Shown: one piece after another, positions 35,114-47,700 of the stretch
How positions within the stretch are numbered: position 1 is the first letter of the stretch
Layout: each line of letters opens with the position of its first letter
Assembly (NCBI GenBank): GCA_002914845.1
Contig: JXTC01000177.1
Coordinates: 371,245 to 435,244, forward strand
Direction: 5' to 3'
DNA from: Trema orientale
Taxonomy: Eukaryota > Streptophyta > Magnoliopsida > Rosales > Cannabaceae
Length of the DNA stretch: 64,000 nt
Position numbers and translations under genes: made by a program
The notes under the pieces: generated by a model
Told to the model about the DNA's origin: nothing
Databases searched by the model: none
The model's input: the letters and a program-made list of their open reading frames with translations, nothing else

Positions 35114-36591
35114 ACATGACTACAAATCAGACACAATTTTAAAACAGTATATTTTGTAGCTCTTGAGCGCCAAGTACTATGTTGTTTTGTGCAACACCTC
35201 TCAAGTGTCTAAAAAGTGTTCTACATTTTACTTCCATGTTTACGTTGCATACAGACTCCTTATAATTTAAGTAAATAGAGGAACATAGTTTATAGAGGAG
35301 TGATTCCTTTTTCTTTTCCCTTTTTTTTAAAAAAAAAAATATTAGAAGGGAAATGGTACATGGTGTATTCCTAGACTGTTTTTCAGTTTATTTAACTCGT
35401 CATGTGACTCAACTCATTCTACAAGTCCATAAGTTTCTTCTTTTAGTAAGAGCTACGGATGAGAGCATGTTCCAAATAAAAGTTTTGGAGTAAAAAGCGA
35501 TCATTCAATGGCTAAATAGCACATTAAACGTGATAAGTTCAAGTGATTTAACATTTAAGTTGCTCAAGGCAATCGATGAGTGGACTTTTCCAAATATACA
35601 TGGCTACGGTTTTAACTCTTACCTTTCGTTCTTCTCTTTCTACTTTCTTCGGGAAAAAATAATTGTGTGAGAGCATGGGAAGGAGTTGCCTCTTATTAGT
35701 CCCACTAAACTGCTATCATCTTTTCAAAAAACTGTTTTGAAATTACTTTTTATTAATTGCTAATCATCCCAAAGTGCGACTAAGGTGATTGAAATTAACT
35801 GTCAAAGGTAGCCTTTTTGGACTTTATCTTTCATCGACCTGGAGAGGTCGAGTTCTTTATTAAGAGTCCAAGACCATATTTCTTCTTAAGAATGTTAGAT
35901 TCAGTCCTTATGAAGAGTAATCTTTATCTTTTTTCTTCCCTCTCATACTGTAATTGTATTGAAGAATTAAAGTCCTTGTTTCAAAGTCTATTAGTTCTAT
36001 TTGTTTTCCCTTTTCCTAGAGCTCACATGGTCACATGCCAAAGGACTTGGGAAGTCTCAACCACACGTTTCGAAGTCCGAGTGCTCTCAAACAAGGCTAT
36101 CCTTCTTTCTATCCTCAAATATTTATTTATTTATTATTTTTTTGAAAATATCTATCCTCAAATATTTTCAACTCTACAAATAAAAAAAGGAAATGGAAAT
36201 TTGAAAATGGACGTTGGACCCATATACAGTTTCTAGCTACACAGCCTTTCTTTCACCGAAAAAAAAAGAAAAAAAAAGAAAGAGAAATAATAATATAGAG
36301 AGAAGAAAAACAACTTAATTAGTATACAATAAAAAGAAGTGTGTTTTTCTTTTTCCATTTTTTTTAACCTTCATTTAAAGAAAAAAATAATAAGCAAATA
36401 ATATAGTTTCCTACCAACTAGAATGAACATAGAAACATAAGAGAAGAAGCTCAGCTCGAAAAGCTAGCAGAGACTCTAAACCAGCTTTTTCCAATATTTT
36501 TGCCCATGGTCGTGAGCTTCACTTTTCTAACTAAACTAAAACAAAATATCAAGCTTTTATACTACTGATTAGTGTGTGCATATATATATAT
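35114..36591. other. Spacer between BOLA2 and the fibrillin gene
   Basis: The first part is the BOLA2 3' region and the last part the upstream region of the fibrillin gene. The frame at 35817-36236 has no recognisable domain and is not called a gene. Confidence 0.5.
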
Positions 36592-38115
36592 ATGTCCATG
36601 GCTACAATGCTTGTTCAGCCCTTGTTCCCGGCTTCCTCTATGAATCCCCAAATACAAGTAACCACAAACAAGATTAGAACTCATAGATTAAACCCAGCCA
36701 CACATCAAAGGACCAAGGCTTCCAGATTTGGTGAGTGCCCCTCTGGTTCAATCCCCATTTACATAAACAGAGCTGCAGAACAAAGCTCTGGCCTAGTTGG
36801 AGAAGAAGAGACACTTACCCAGATAAAAACAGAGCTCTTCCAAGCACTTGAAGGTAAGTTTTTATGTACTTTAGCCTCTAATGGAGAATATGAGACCATT
36901 AGTGAAATGGGTTCTCTTTCAATTTTTTTCAAGGAATCAATAGAGGGATTTTCGGAGTTCCTTCTGAGCAGAAATCTGAGATTGAAAATTTGGTAAAGCA
37001 GCTGGAGTCTCAGAATCCAACTCCAGATCCTACTCTAAATTTAGAAAAGGTTTGTTCAATTTAATATTCTCTAAGTTCTTTTTGAGTTCATTGTATGATT
37101 TTTCCTTCCCTTTTTTGACCTTTTTCCATTGGTTTCTATATTTGGAAGGTAGCTGGATGCTGGAAGCTTGTGTATAGTACAATAACAATATTAGGGGCAA
37201 AGAGAACAAAGCTAGGATTGAGAGACTTCATCTCATTGGGAGATTTCTTCCAGACCATTGATGTTACAAAGGTAGGATTCCAAGAATATCCCTAAGAAAT
37301 TTGCTCTCAGAAACATAACATCCGTATAAAAAATACTAAAATAATTTGTCCAAAATTGATAATTTAGGGATACATTTTATTTTGTTTGGAATGTGCAATT
37401 AGTTCACCATTATAGTTTTAAGGTGATTTTGTTTTGTCTTTTCATAATGATTTTTTTCAACTGGAGAGCAAAGCAGTTAATGTAATCAAGTTCAATGTGA
37501 GAGGTTTCAAATTGTTAGATGGGCGGCTGACTATCGAAGCCTCCTTCAAGATTGCATCCAGATCAGTTAAAACTCTTCTATCCTTTTTACTTTCTGACCT
37601 CTATTTTATTGTTCTTTTCTCTAATTTGCAACCCTTTTGTGCTCCTTAGAAATCATACTCATAACTTTCTTTTGTTCAAATTCTATAGAGAGTGGATATC
37701 AATTATAATAATTCAACAATAACTCCAGATCAGGTATTGTGATAACATACTATGAACCTTAATCTGAGATCCCTTATGAGGTGCTATTTTTATTTCGTAT
37801 ATTATTTGTTTCTAACTAGAGTTTTCTCTTCATTTTTCGGACAAAAATAGTTAATGAATGTGTTCCGGAAAAACTATGATCTTCTGCTTGGCATCTTCAA
37901 TCCAGAGGGTTGGCTAGACATCACGTATCCTAATTAACTTGGTTCTTTGTGTTGATTTTACTCATGATTTTCCCTTTTGGGCTTGACTTTTGAATTTTCA
38001 ATATTGTAGTTTATTTCCTTAATTCAGTCACCCTAGATATGTTGATGATAATTTGAGGATAGGCAGGGATGACAAAAGCAACATTTTCATATTAGAGAGA
38101 TCAGAAGAAAATTAA
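36592..38115 (+). CDS. FBN5: Plastid fibrillin (PAP family), probably FBN5
   Basis: Seven exons, 36592-36853, 36934-37049, 37149-37271, 37467-37565, 37689-37733, 37851-37924 and 38037-38115, join in frame to 265 aa. Residues 1 to about 60 are basic and Ser/Thr-rich and fit a chloroplast transit peptide. The PAP/fibrillin domain (about 75-258) contains [62 protein letters not shown] and the C-terminal [18 protein letters not shown] signature. Fibrillins are plastid lipid-associated proteins. FBN5 supports plastoquinone synthesis through solanesyl diphosphate synthase (family knowledge). The start could also be the second ATG at 36598. Position next to BOLA2 and in line with actin supports the FBN5 name through synteny. 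Confidence 0.88.
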
Positions 38116-38529
38116 GCTTCCAAGTTTAGAGAAAATGAACTCGGGGCGATTTGTTTTCATTACTCAAAGCTTTTTCTTTTCTCCATTTTGTTTGGAAGTG
38201 TAGGTCATATAAATATAAACATATGCATAGCTGATTCTATGTAGCCATTTTTTTCAACAGAAAGAATCAATGTGAAATCCGTGGTATTTGAATTACTTAT
38301 TTTGCGTACTGCATTGTGCCATGGATATACTACAATTTCCAGATAGCAAGTAATTCTATCACTAATAACTTAACAACTTGCAAAGTGCTCCCCCCCTGAC
38401 GATCAGCAAATGGTTTCAACTGATTAAGTTTTACATGAGAGCGGAAGAGTACCAAGTCAGCTCTCTTGAGCTTCCCAAATTTAAGAGTGGAACTTGTCCA
38501 GACTCCAGAGGTTACTGCTCGCGACTTGT
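38116..38529. other. 3' flank of the fibrillin gene
   Basis: Mainly the probable 3' untranslated region and unassigned DNA. Confidence 0.5.
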
Positions 38530-38940
38530 TCGCATATAGAAGTCATTAAACGACAGCCATTATTCCGTAGACGGCGTGTCGTACAGCTGTTCTAATGACG
38601 TTTGGCATGTCGTTTCTAACGGTTGATAGAATACGTTATTTTAAAGGAAACCCTTGAGAGAAATCATTACTTTCTTTGATCCATGTTGTCATCGCAAACT
38701 GTGTCTCCTTTCCATTGGATGTTACCTGAACGACATGTCGTTTCCCTTTGATAGTTGCCTTGTAGAAACGAATTCTTAACGATACGGTCTGTCATCCAAT
38801 TTCCGAAGAAAGATAACACGAAGTTTGCTATCGTTTTAAGATATGTAACATGTCGTTTTTTTTATTTTTCTTTTTTCTCAATTTTGTTGTCATTTAATTA
38901 AACGGCATATTATTTTTTATTAAAATGAGCCACTGATTAG
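38530..38940. repeat. Cluster of CGACATGTCGTT-like motifs
   Basis: At least seven variants of a short motif occur on both strands: AAACGACAG, ACGGCGTGTCGT, GGCATGTCGTTT, GAACGACATGTCGTTT, AACATGTCGTTT, AAACGGCAT. Such clusters resemble subterminal repeats of CACTA (En/Spm-like) elements, but no CACTA terminus or transposase is visible. Confidence 0.35.
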
Positions 38941-39679
38941 TTTGTTGATCCCTAAACTATTGAGAAAGTCTGGCTTTGGTTTTTGAAAGCATACAGGACG
39001 TAACGATCAAATAAGAAGGTCTGTGGATTGTAAATCATTCAAGCAAAACTTTTTCAGAAGAAAATTCAATTATTTAGACAACAATCTTTCAACCAAAGAT
39101 AAATAATTGAAAACAGTATTTAAGCCAAATCCTGTATAAAACATTAGTTTTGAATAATCTAACTAAGAAACTTCAACCGCTAAATTATTCAACCAATAAT
39201 TTTGAAGATTTTTAATAATAGAATTTAATCAAATTAAATTCCAAGTGCATTTATAAAAATAAGTAAACAATTATAAAAATATTTTGTATAACAGTTTTAC
39301 AAATAATTATAAATGCAAGTAATGAACATAAACTACTTTATATACATTTATTAATTTTCTCAAAATTAATCATTTCAAAACTAAAGAATGGTTTAAATAA
39401 TTTTGGATAAAAACACTTTAAAATTTCTCAATTTAGTTCTTAAAATTTTAAAACTTCTCAATTAGTACTTGACAATTATTTAGTTCACTTAAAATAACTA
39501 TACAGTAGTAATTTCATTCGAAAATTGTTTTTAGTGTTGGTCTTAAACTTTTTGTGAAATAGTATCACTTTAGTTTGTCTGGAAATATTAACAGTTTAGT
39601 CTGAAAAAGATGAGGAGAATATTAAAAAAGAAAATTGATAATAACTAACTTTACTTTATGAGCAGCTCAATAACAACTG
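38941..39679. other. AT-rich DNA without a gene
   Basis: No coding region or repeat family recognised. Confidence 0.5.
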
Positions 39680-40320
39680 CTTTTAATTAGGTTTAACATT
39701 ATAGATTACAACAAGACTTCTCAAGAATTAGGACCAAGACATTAATTTACTCTAAAACTAAATAACCATATTGGTTTATACCTATAACCAAAAATCATAT
39801 TGGTTATTGTCCTGTTACCAGATTAATTGCTAGACAACTAGAAACCAGATTGGTTACTAGTTTCTACTTACCAAATTTACCATTGGTTTCTAGGTACACT
39901 TGTGATTGTGGGAAACTAGTTAACAATTAGTTTTTATAAACTATAAACCATAATTGCTGTTGGTTTTCGCTTACTTTTGTAGTTGTTAGAAGCTAATAGC
40001 TAATCTAGAACTAGAAATCAGAAATCATACTAGTTTCTAGTTTCCAATTACAAAATTGGATGCTAGAAGTCAATAACCAAAAATAAAATTAAAACTAAAT
40101 TAATTTTTACCAGTATCCATAAATAAAATTTGTTAATTTGGTTACTAAAAATTAGTAACCAATTTGATTATAGTCAATTTCTAGTAATCAATTTGATTCA
40201 CTAATCTTGTAACTAGGCAGTCTTAAAACTAGTAAAATCTTGTAACTAGGCAGTCTTAAAACTAGTAACCATTCACCAGATTCTATTTATGAAATTTAAA
40301 GACCGGACATTTCTATTTAC
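39680..40320. repeat. Array of degenerate GTAACC/GGTTAC motifs, left block
   Basis: Irregular repeats of ACTAGTAACC, AAACCAGATTGGTTACTAGT and related forms on both strands. Near the end a perfect 33-base unit containing GTAACTAGGCAGTCTTAAAA is tandemly doubled (about 40204-40236 and 40237-40269). Confidence 0.7.
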
Positions 40321-40345
40321 TAGGTTGGTTTCGAACCCTTGACGT

Positions 40346-41213
40346 CAGGGACAGACCCAGGATTTGTCACCGGGGAGGCTGGACCGTAATTATAATTCAA
40401 AAAATAATTAAAAATAATAATAAGTATTACAATTGTACTTGAAGCATTTTTATTCATTAAAAAGCGTTTTACTATGAGTTCATTATCAATATATATGTCC
40501 TTTTTAATATAAATAAATAAATTATCATTCATCCATTGATCACTCATTCTATTACGTAGCCGATTCTTCAAAAAATTCATAGAATAAAATACCTTCTCCA
40601 TATTAGTAATAATAATTGGTAAAATTAATGCCAATGTCATGAGACAATAAACGAGAGACTAAATATTGTGTCTTATTGTCTCAACCATTTTTTGTGCAAG
40701 ATCATCGATACCTTTCAATCTATTAAATTTCTCACTGGAACGCATATTAATTATTAATGTTTCAAGCTGATCATCAAGTTCCATGAGTTCTATAGTAGAA
40801 AAGTCATTTAGATATACTCGGCAAAGTAAATTGACCTTTTTCTTGTCAAAAGCTGAAAATACATCGCATGGACACAACTATGTAGTACAAAGAAGCAAAT
40901 CTGAAAAGCATATGTTTTCTTTATTGAATTTATTTAAAATCAATTAAAATGAAATAATAAGCTCTATTAATTCTCTTTCAAAAAAAATATAAGCTAAATT
41001 AATTATGAAATGGATTTGGATCTTTTTTTTATTAACCAATGCAACAAACTTTTAATTGTGGACTTATGAGGTGTTATTGTATTTTTAAAATCTTTAGGGG
41101 GTTTAATTATTTTTTTCAAACTTTTTTATGAGTTATATTAAAAATTTTAGCAAATTTAATAAATATATAAAAAAAATTGAGGGGGGGGCTTCTAGTGAGC
41201 TGGCTCCATCCAT
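40346..41213 (-). pseudogene. Decayed hAT transposase (TTF/ZMYM1-like) relic
   Basis: Minus-strand 40877-40659 reads FSAFDKKKV, DDQLETLIINMRSSEKF and DDLAQKMVET, matching the region before the dimerisation domain of TTF-type hAT transposases. After a frame change, 40640-40320 gives LALILP, FLKNRLRNRMSDQWMND and VYIKKDI-like text of the hAT C-terminal dimerisation domain. The N-terminal half is gone. The edges CAGGGACAGACCCAGGATTT (left) and CTGGCTCCATCCATA (right, about 41199-41213) look like decayed inverted ends, with an old 3' tail between. No gene function remains. Confidence 0.7.
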
Positions 41214-42372
41214 ACCTAACATGGAGGTCAAATAGAGTTGCACTAAGCACTAAGCACTAAGCCAAGCCTTTTTTTTTTTTTTTTTTAGACTAAGCCAAAG
41301 CCTCTTTTTTTTTCACAACTTTTCTCGCTTTTGTTTATATAAATGTTTTAGAAAAAGTTCTTATTTATGAAAAATGCCACCACATTTTATACCCAATTTT
41401 TAGAATATTACCACTTTTAGGTCGTACAAAAGTTACACTTTTCCTCCATGTCATACTTTTGGTATTATTTTTGTTTTCTCAGGTAATTTTGTCCATAGCC
41501 GTTTTAAATTGAGGAAATTAGGACTAACACGGTCTTTCATGACATATTATCAAAAATACGGTACCTTCATTTTTACATATTTCCGTACAATATTTTTTAG
41601 ATAAATACCACATCCAGGTAAATAATTCAACTAATCTCTCATATGAAAAAACAAATACAGGACGGTATACCGGGTAAGGCTAAGAGGCAGCAATTCTTGT
41701 CGAGCGTGATGAGGAGGTCGTCGTAATTGAGGATGAGGACACCGGAGCTCATTTCGCTCCGATCTCAATCTTGAGGAGACGTCATTACTACTTATGAATT
41801 AAGAAGACGAAGATGATATCCTTGATCTGTGTTGATGCTTGAGCTATTCTTTCTGCGTTTCAATAATTGGCTAAAGTGTTGTACCGTATGAATGTTGTTT
41901 GATTTGGTCTCGACTCTCAAAAAAATGATAACTAGAAAATGATTTGTTTTGGTACCAAATTCTATTTTTTTATGTTTTTAATTGATTAGTTTCCCCTTAG
42001 ATTTATGTGTTACTTGTCTAAGTGTTGTTTAGAAACGTGGATCACATGCTTCACTCTCTGTGTATAAGAACCATCTATTTCTTGCACTTAAGAATTTAGA
42101 ATGTTTAGCACTCTATTTTAGAATCTGCCCAGATTCTTTTGTAGATTCCCACTTGTATTTCTTTCTTCTTCTTTTTTTCTCCTGAAAGGTAGATGTCACA
42201 AGTTTCTAATTGTAATTCAATACTCTTTTGTTGATTCTTTCTAAAAGTTTCATTTTAGAAGTAAGAAACGATCTTAAAAACTTTCCCCCTTTCGTTTGTT
42301 TTCAAAAGGCTTTTTGTTTTGACCAATGCTTTAGGGATTGATTGGATAGTATTAGATTAAATAACATTTGGT
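41214..42372. other. Unassigned DNA
   Basis: AT-rich with T runs. A 38-codon minus-strand frame at about 41636-41752 lies in a locally GC-richer patch and is listed as a finding. No other signal. Confidence 0.4.
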
Positions 42373-42760
42373 AATGGAGGAAACCAAAGCAAGGAGTAAG
42401 TTCGTTTGAATTTATGCGCTTTAGTAAGTTTTATCACTCATTATGTTCCTTTTACTCTTTTTTCTTTTGTTTTTTTTATTCGAATGGGGTTCTTTTAACT
42501 CCTATACTATCTGTGTGATCTCTTATTTGATTTTTAAAAAATATGCAGTGCATATTTTTTGATGGGTAATGGAGGAAACCAAAGCGAGGAGTAAGTTCGT
42601 TTGGATTTATGCACTTTAGTAAGTTTTATCACTCATTATGTTCTTTTTACTCTTTTTTCTTTTTTTTTTTTCGAATGGGGTTCCTTTAACTCTTATACTA
42701 TCTGTGTGATCTCTTATTTGATTTTTAAAAAATATGATTATAGTGCATATTTTTTGATGG
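42373..42760. repeat. Tandem duplication of about 195 bases
   Basis: Units begin TAATGGAGGAAACCAAAGC at about 42373 and 42568 and end near TTTTTTGATGGG. They differ by a few substitutions and small indels in the T run. Confidence 0.85.
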
Positions 42761-43257
42761 GTTGTAGGTATATTTGCTTGCCTAAATGAAAGATACTATT
42801 GTCAAATGTAGAAGAAGTTTCTAAACTGTTAAATCTCTTGAAGATCCAAAGATCCAAATTCAGAGGCTTTCAAGTTGTACATTCATATAGAATTTCTTTG
42901 AACACTTAAATGTGTAGATTGTTGCTATAGATAGTGTTTTGTGTTTTCTCTCGGATGCTAGTTAACGTAATTTTTTTAAGATCAAAGTCTATTTTTTTCA
43001 AGTTATTACAAATTGTGATATCAATAACTTAGATTTTAATCATCTAAAAAAAATCTTGGATTTTGATTCTTGACTAGTAACTGAGCAAGGCTTTCGATAT
43101 GCTTTAAAAAATAAGAAAATAAAAAAAAAATGTATGAGAGAAAGTGTTCGTTATGCTATATTAAATACCATTTTCTGTACATGCTTTGAAAGAAAGTGAA
43201 ACCAACATGTTTTGATTGATTTATTATAATGCATTTGTCCTTTCTTTCTGTTCATAT
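42761..43257. other. AT-rich DNA without a gene
   Basis: Nothing recognised. Confidence 0.5.
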
Positions 43258-44200
43258 TTGATCAGTGTGGTAACTAGTGACTAGATTTATTATTGTTACC
43301 AGTGACTAGTGACACGAGAGAGACTAGTAACTGTTAATCATATTAATGATTGGTAACTAAAGAAACTAGTAACCAATACCAAATAAGTAACTAAATTGGT
43401 TAATAGTAACCAGTAACCAAATAGTGTTGTATGGACACCAAAAACTAGTAACCAATGATTAGCTTGGTAAATAAAAACTAGATTGGTTACTGGTAGTTAC
43501 TAGTCTTGTAACTACATACTTCTTTGGCAACTAATAATCAGATTGGTTGATTAAATTAGCTACCAATCATTAGTCTTATAAGTGACCATAAATATGGAAA
43601 CCAGTAACTAGAAAAACTATTAACGAGTAACCACTAACCACTAACCAAATTAGTTACTAGTAACTAGAATAACCAGTAACAAGTAGGTAACTAGATTGGT
43701 TACCAGTAACTGGTAATCAGATTGGTTACTAATAGCTTACCAGTCACTAATATTATAATTAGTAACGACTTTGGAAACTAGTAACCAATCACCAGAGAAA
43801 CCAATAACCATAGAAATTAGTAACTAATAACAAATTTGTAACTAGATTAGTCACCAATCTGAAAATTTGTAACTAAATTAGTTACTAGTAACTGGATTGG
43901 ATATAATAAAAAGTTATCCATCTAATTAGTAGCCATTAATCAGATTGGTAACTAATAAGTAGTAACCAAATTAGATAGTGACAGCAAGGCTAGTGGCCAA
44001 TAACCAATGAGTAACCAGTCTAATATTGGTCATTGGTAACTAGTAACCAATTTGATCTTATATGGAAACTAGAAACTAGTAACTAAATTTGTGTAACTAG
44101 TAACAAAATTGATTATTAGTTCTATTATTTTGGATACAATTGGTAAATAGTAACCAGTAAACAAATTGAAAACTGGTAACTAGATTGGTTACTAACTAGT
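43258..44200. repeat. Array of degenerate GTAACC/GGTTAC motifs, right block
   Basis: Dozens of copies of GTAACCA, AACTAGTAAC and GATTGGTTACTAGTAAC occur on both strands over about 940 bases, spaced irregularly at roughly 15-40 bases. Many lie in a palindromic context (GGTTACTAGTAAC). The text is like the left block at 39680-40320. No reading frame is kept. Confidence 0.8.
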
Positions 44201-44660
44201 CATTAGTCTTCTAGTTACTGATAGTTAGTATCCTAAGTAATTAAAGATTAAAGGAAAAAAAATGCAAGTATAATATTTTTTTGTTCTTTAACGATTAAAG
44301 TGAAAAAAAGAAAAAAGAAAGAAAAAAAAAGAAAAGAAGTAGTACTAATGTCTAGTAACCAATTGTTTATGGTAATCGGTCATTAGTCTTCTAGTTACTT
44401 ATAGTCAGTATCCTAAGTAATTAAAGATTACTGATAGTTAATTTCTTAAGTAATTAAAGATTGAAGGGGAAAAAAAAGCAAGTATAACATTTTTTTTATT
44501 CCTTAAAGATTAAAGTGGAAAAAAATAAAAAATAAATAAAAAGAAAAAAAGAAAAGAAGTAGTGCTAATGTCTAGTAACCAATTGGCTATGGTAACCATC
44601 ATTAGTCTTCTAGTTACTTATCGTTAGTATCCTAAGTAATTAAAGAATAAAGAAAAAAAG
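44201..44660. repeat. Tandem repeat of about 170-200 bases, three units
   Basis: Three units start near TCATTAGTCTTCTAGTTACT at about 44200, 44379 and 44608. Each continues with CCTAAGTAATTAAAGA. The first two hold an A-rich run and end in GTCTAGTAACCAATTG. The third is cut short near the hAT element. Confidence 0.75.
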
Positions 44661-44704
44661 ATAAAAGAGAGACCTCTGCTCGAACCGTGAACCAAGACTC
44701 TAAG

Positions 44705-47700
44705 TAAGGGTGAGCGCGGTGTGGGTTGGGCGGTACAATATCTAAATTTTTAACCAACCCACAAAGTGCAGTAGAGGAAAATCTTAACCACTGCGGTTAA
44801 AAAAAATCTGTTAACCACACCATACCACACCACATTATGCAGTGCGGTTTATGCGGTTTGGGCCCTCAATATGGGCCTTGATAAAATTGGGCCAAATTGA
44901 GAAAATAATCTTCAAAAAATTATAACTTTTAAAACAAAATCATTTAAAAATTAATACAACATTCATATAAGAAAGTCACACTCATACATTCATAGAATCA
45001 TAATGGTCTAAGCAACATCTTAATAAAACACAACATTACAACCCAATCAAAATAAAGTAAAGCACAAATATCTAAAGTTAAAATGTAAATATCTTTCCAA
45101 ACAATATTATAACAAACAACGAAGAACAAAGTTAAAACATGAATTATTATTAAGTCTTCATTCGTTAGACTCTCCCCAGGACTCTCCAAATTTCATTCAC
45201 AACCCTGCAAAAAAATATAAAAAACATAACTACATTGAAGATATATTAAATACATGATAATGATTTATTGAAAAATAATCGTATTTACCATTAAGATTAA
45301 TCAACATTAATAACGGTAATGGTTGATCCTCCTAGTGCATGACTTTCTAGCTTCTCTATAACAATGAAGGAGAAAAAAACAATATAAAAAGTACGTTAAT
45401 ATTTCAATTTTAGAATAAATAAATAATAGAGCAATTAAAACAACAATGACATTATTACCTGACTCCATGCCAATGTATGCTTCATATTCATCTAACTCGG
45501 GTTGAAGATCTAATGGAAGGGGAGTAGCAGGCAACCAATTTTGAGAACAAATTAGTGCTTCCACCATAGTTGGACTCAATGAACTCCTAAAGCTATCAAG
45601 AATCAGACCCCCAGTGCTAAATGCTGACTCAGAAGCTACAGTTGAACTGGGACTGCTAACACATCATGTGCAAGTTGTGCCAACACAGGATACTTAGAAG
45701 AGTTCTTTTTCCACCAAGCTAATACATCAAAGTCTTTAGTCTTTCGATCATCACAAGATTCTGCCAAGTACCTATCAACTTCATTCTTATTAGAAGAATT
45801 ATAATATTCACATTCCATGTTATATTCCTTATCAAAAATGTTACCTTCATCATCATCATCAAAAGTACCAGTAGCAGCCACACTTGATCCCACACAACGG
45901 TTAGTATCGAGTCCTTGTAGTTTAGGATCATTTGACAGATAGAACTCATATAACTTTATCAATGAATTTTTCACCAAATTTATCATTCTGTCAACCATTT
46001 CATCAGTAAAAACTTTCTTAAAAATAAATGAGACATACTTCAATTTGTATCTTGAATTAAGCACAACAGCCACATATAGCAATCTATTTGTCTTCTCAAT
46101 GTTTTCCCAATATTTATCAAATTTCCTTTTCATATTTGTTGCCATATTCTTTAAAATACAATCAGCCTCTACATCCTCACTCCACTTCAGTAGTCGTCCA
46201 TGCACATTAGTAATTTCATGAAAATATGTGTTTGAGGTGACATACAAAGAGGCACTAAATTTCAAGGTAGCATCATAAAAAGTCTTGAGAAATTTTGTAA
46301 ATGCTTTCACATTTTCCCAGTCATCTGTTGTTGGTGGCCCTACTTTCCTTTTCCCATTATCATCTTCTAAAAAGTATCTCAAGTAAAATGCATCCTCATC
46401 CTCCATTACTTTAAAAGCATCAACAAACTTTAATGCATGTTATAACATTAGATAAGTAGAGTTTCATCTAGTAGGGACATCTAAGCAAACTGTACCTTTC
46501 TCATCTTTATTAGCATGAGCTACACATTTATTAAATCTTTGCAATCTTGAAGGAGAACTTCTAACATACCTTTCAGCGTTTCGCACAGCAATAATGGAAT
46601 CATAAACTTCTTTCATTCCTTCATTCATAATCAAGTTCAGAATGTGAGTACAACACCTAACATGTAAGAATTTACATCGCATATGCTAGTTTTCTAAATT
46701 GATAGCCTCTTTTTCATGTGAGTTATAGCTCCATCGTCAGCATTATCTACAGTGATGGAAAATACATTTTCAATACCCCAGTGTTGTACGCATCGATCAA
46801 TTGCTTTTCCAATCGTTTCACCCTTGTGATTAGGCACTTGACAAAAGTTCAAAATTCTCTTTTGTAAAGTCTAGTCACCATCTATAAAGTGTGCAGTGAG
46901 AACCATGTAGCAAACATTTTGAATAGAGGTCTATGTGTCAGTAGTAAGACAAAGCCTTTGTGAATTGTTAACCAACCAAGATTTCAATTTTTTTTTCTCA
47001 TCAATAAAAAGCTGCATAATATCCCTTGCAATCGTCCAGCGAGATGGAAACTCAAATCTAGGACATGCCACTCTACAAAATTGTCTAAATCCCTCTTGCT
47101 CCACAAATCGAAAGGATAACTCATCAAAAATAATCATCTTAGCACATGCAAGCCTACAATCTCTTTGACTAAACCCCACTGCTACAAGATTGCTACCTGC
47201 ACCCTTACCAATGAAATCATTCTTTTTCTGAAAAACATAAAGTCTTTTGTTTTCTATCCTGTAAATTATATGGATATTTTTTACACTGCTTATTTAAATG
47301 ATACCAGAGAGAGCTAGTCCCATTTTTCCTATTTCCTGCTGCATAATCTTTCTGACAATAGTTACAAAGGTATCTAGGATCAGCAGGATCACTCTCTGGA
47401 ATAAATGAAAAATAATCCCACACTTCAGAAGTTGGTCTAGAAGATCTCTTTTTATCTTTTTCAGGCAATGGAGGTTTGGAAGCACTTTGTGGAGCTGGTT
47501 TATTTGAGCATGGCTCGGTGAAACTTGATTTTGTCGAAATTGGGTTGGTAGAGTTGGGTTTTTCACGAACATCTTGGCTTCCCCCAATGACACTTCCTTG
47601 TTCCATCTTAATTATCTAAATATATTTTAAACAACAAATATTAAGAAAAATATAATCAATATCACAAATACAATGCAAAAAAAAAAAAAAATCTCAAAAA

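Noticed and set aside
35817..36236. 139-aa plus-strand frame between BOLA2 and the fibrillin
   Set aside because: No domain, Phe/Leu-rich from T runs, no splice-site support, and the start is not an ATG in a good context.
43258..44660. CRISPR-like array
   Set aside because: Repeats are degenerate, on both strands and irregularly spaced, and this is a plant nuclear genome.
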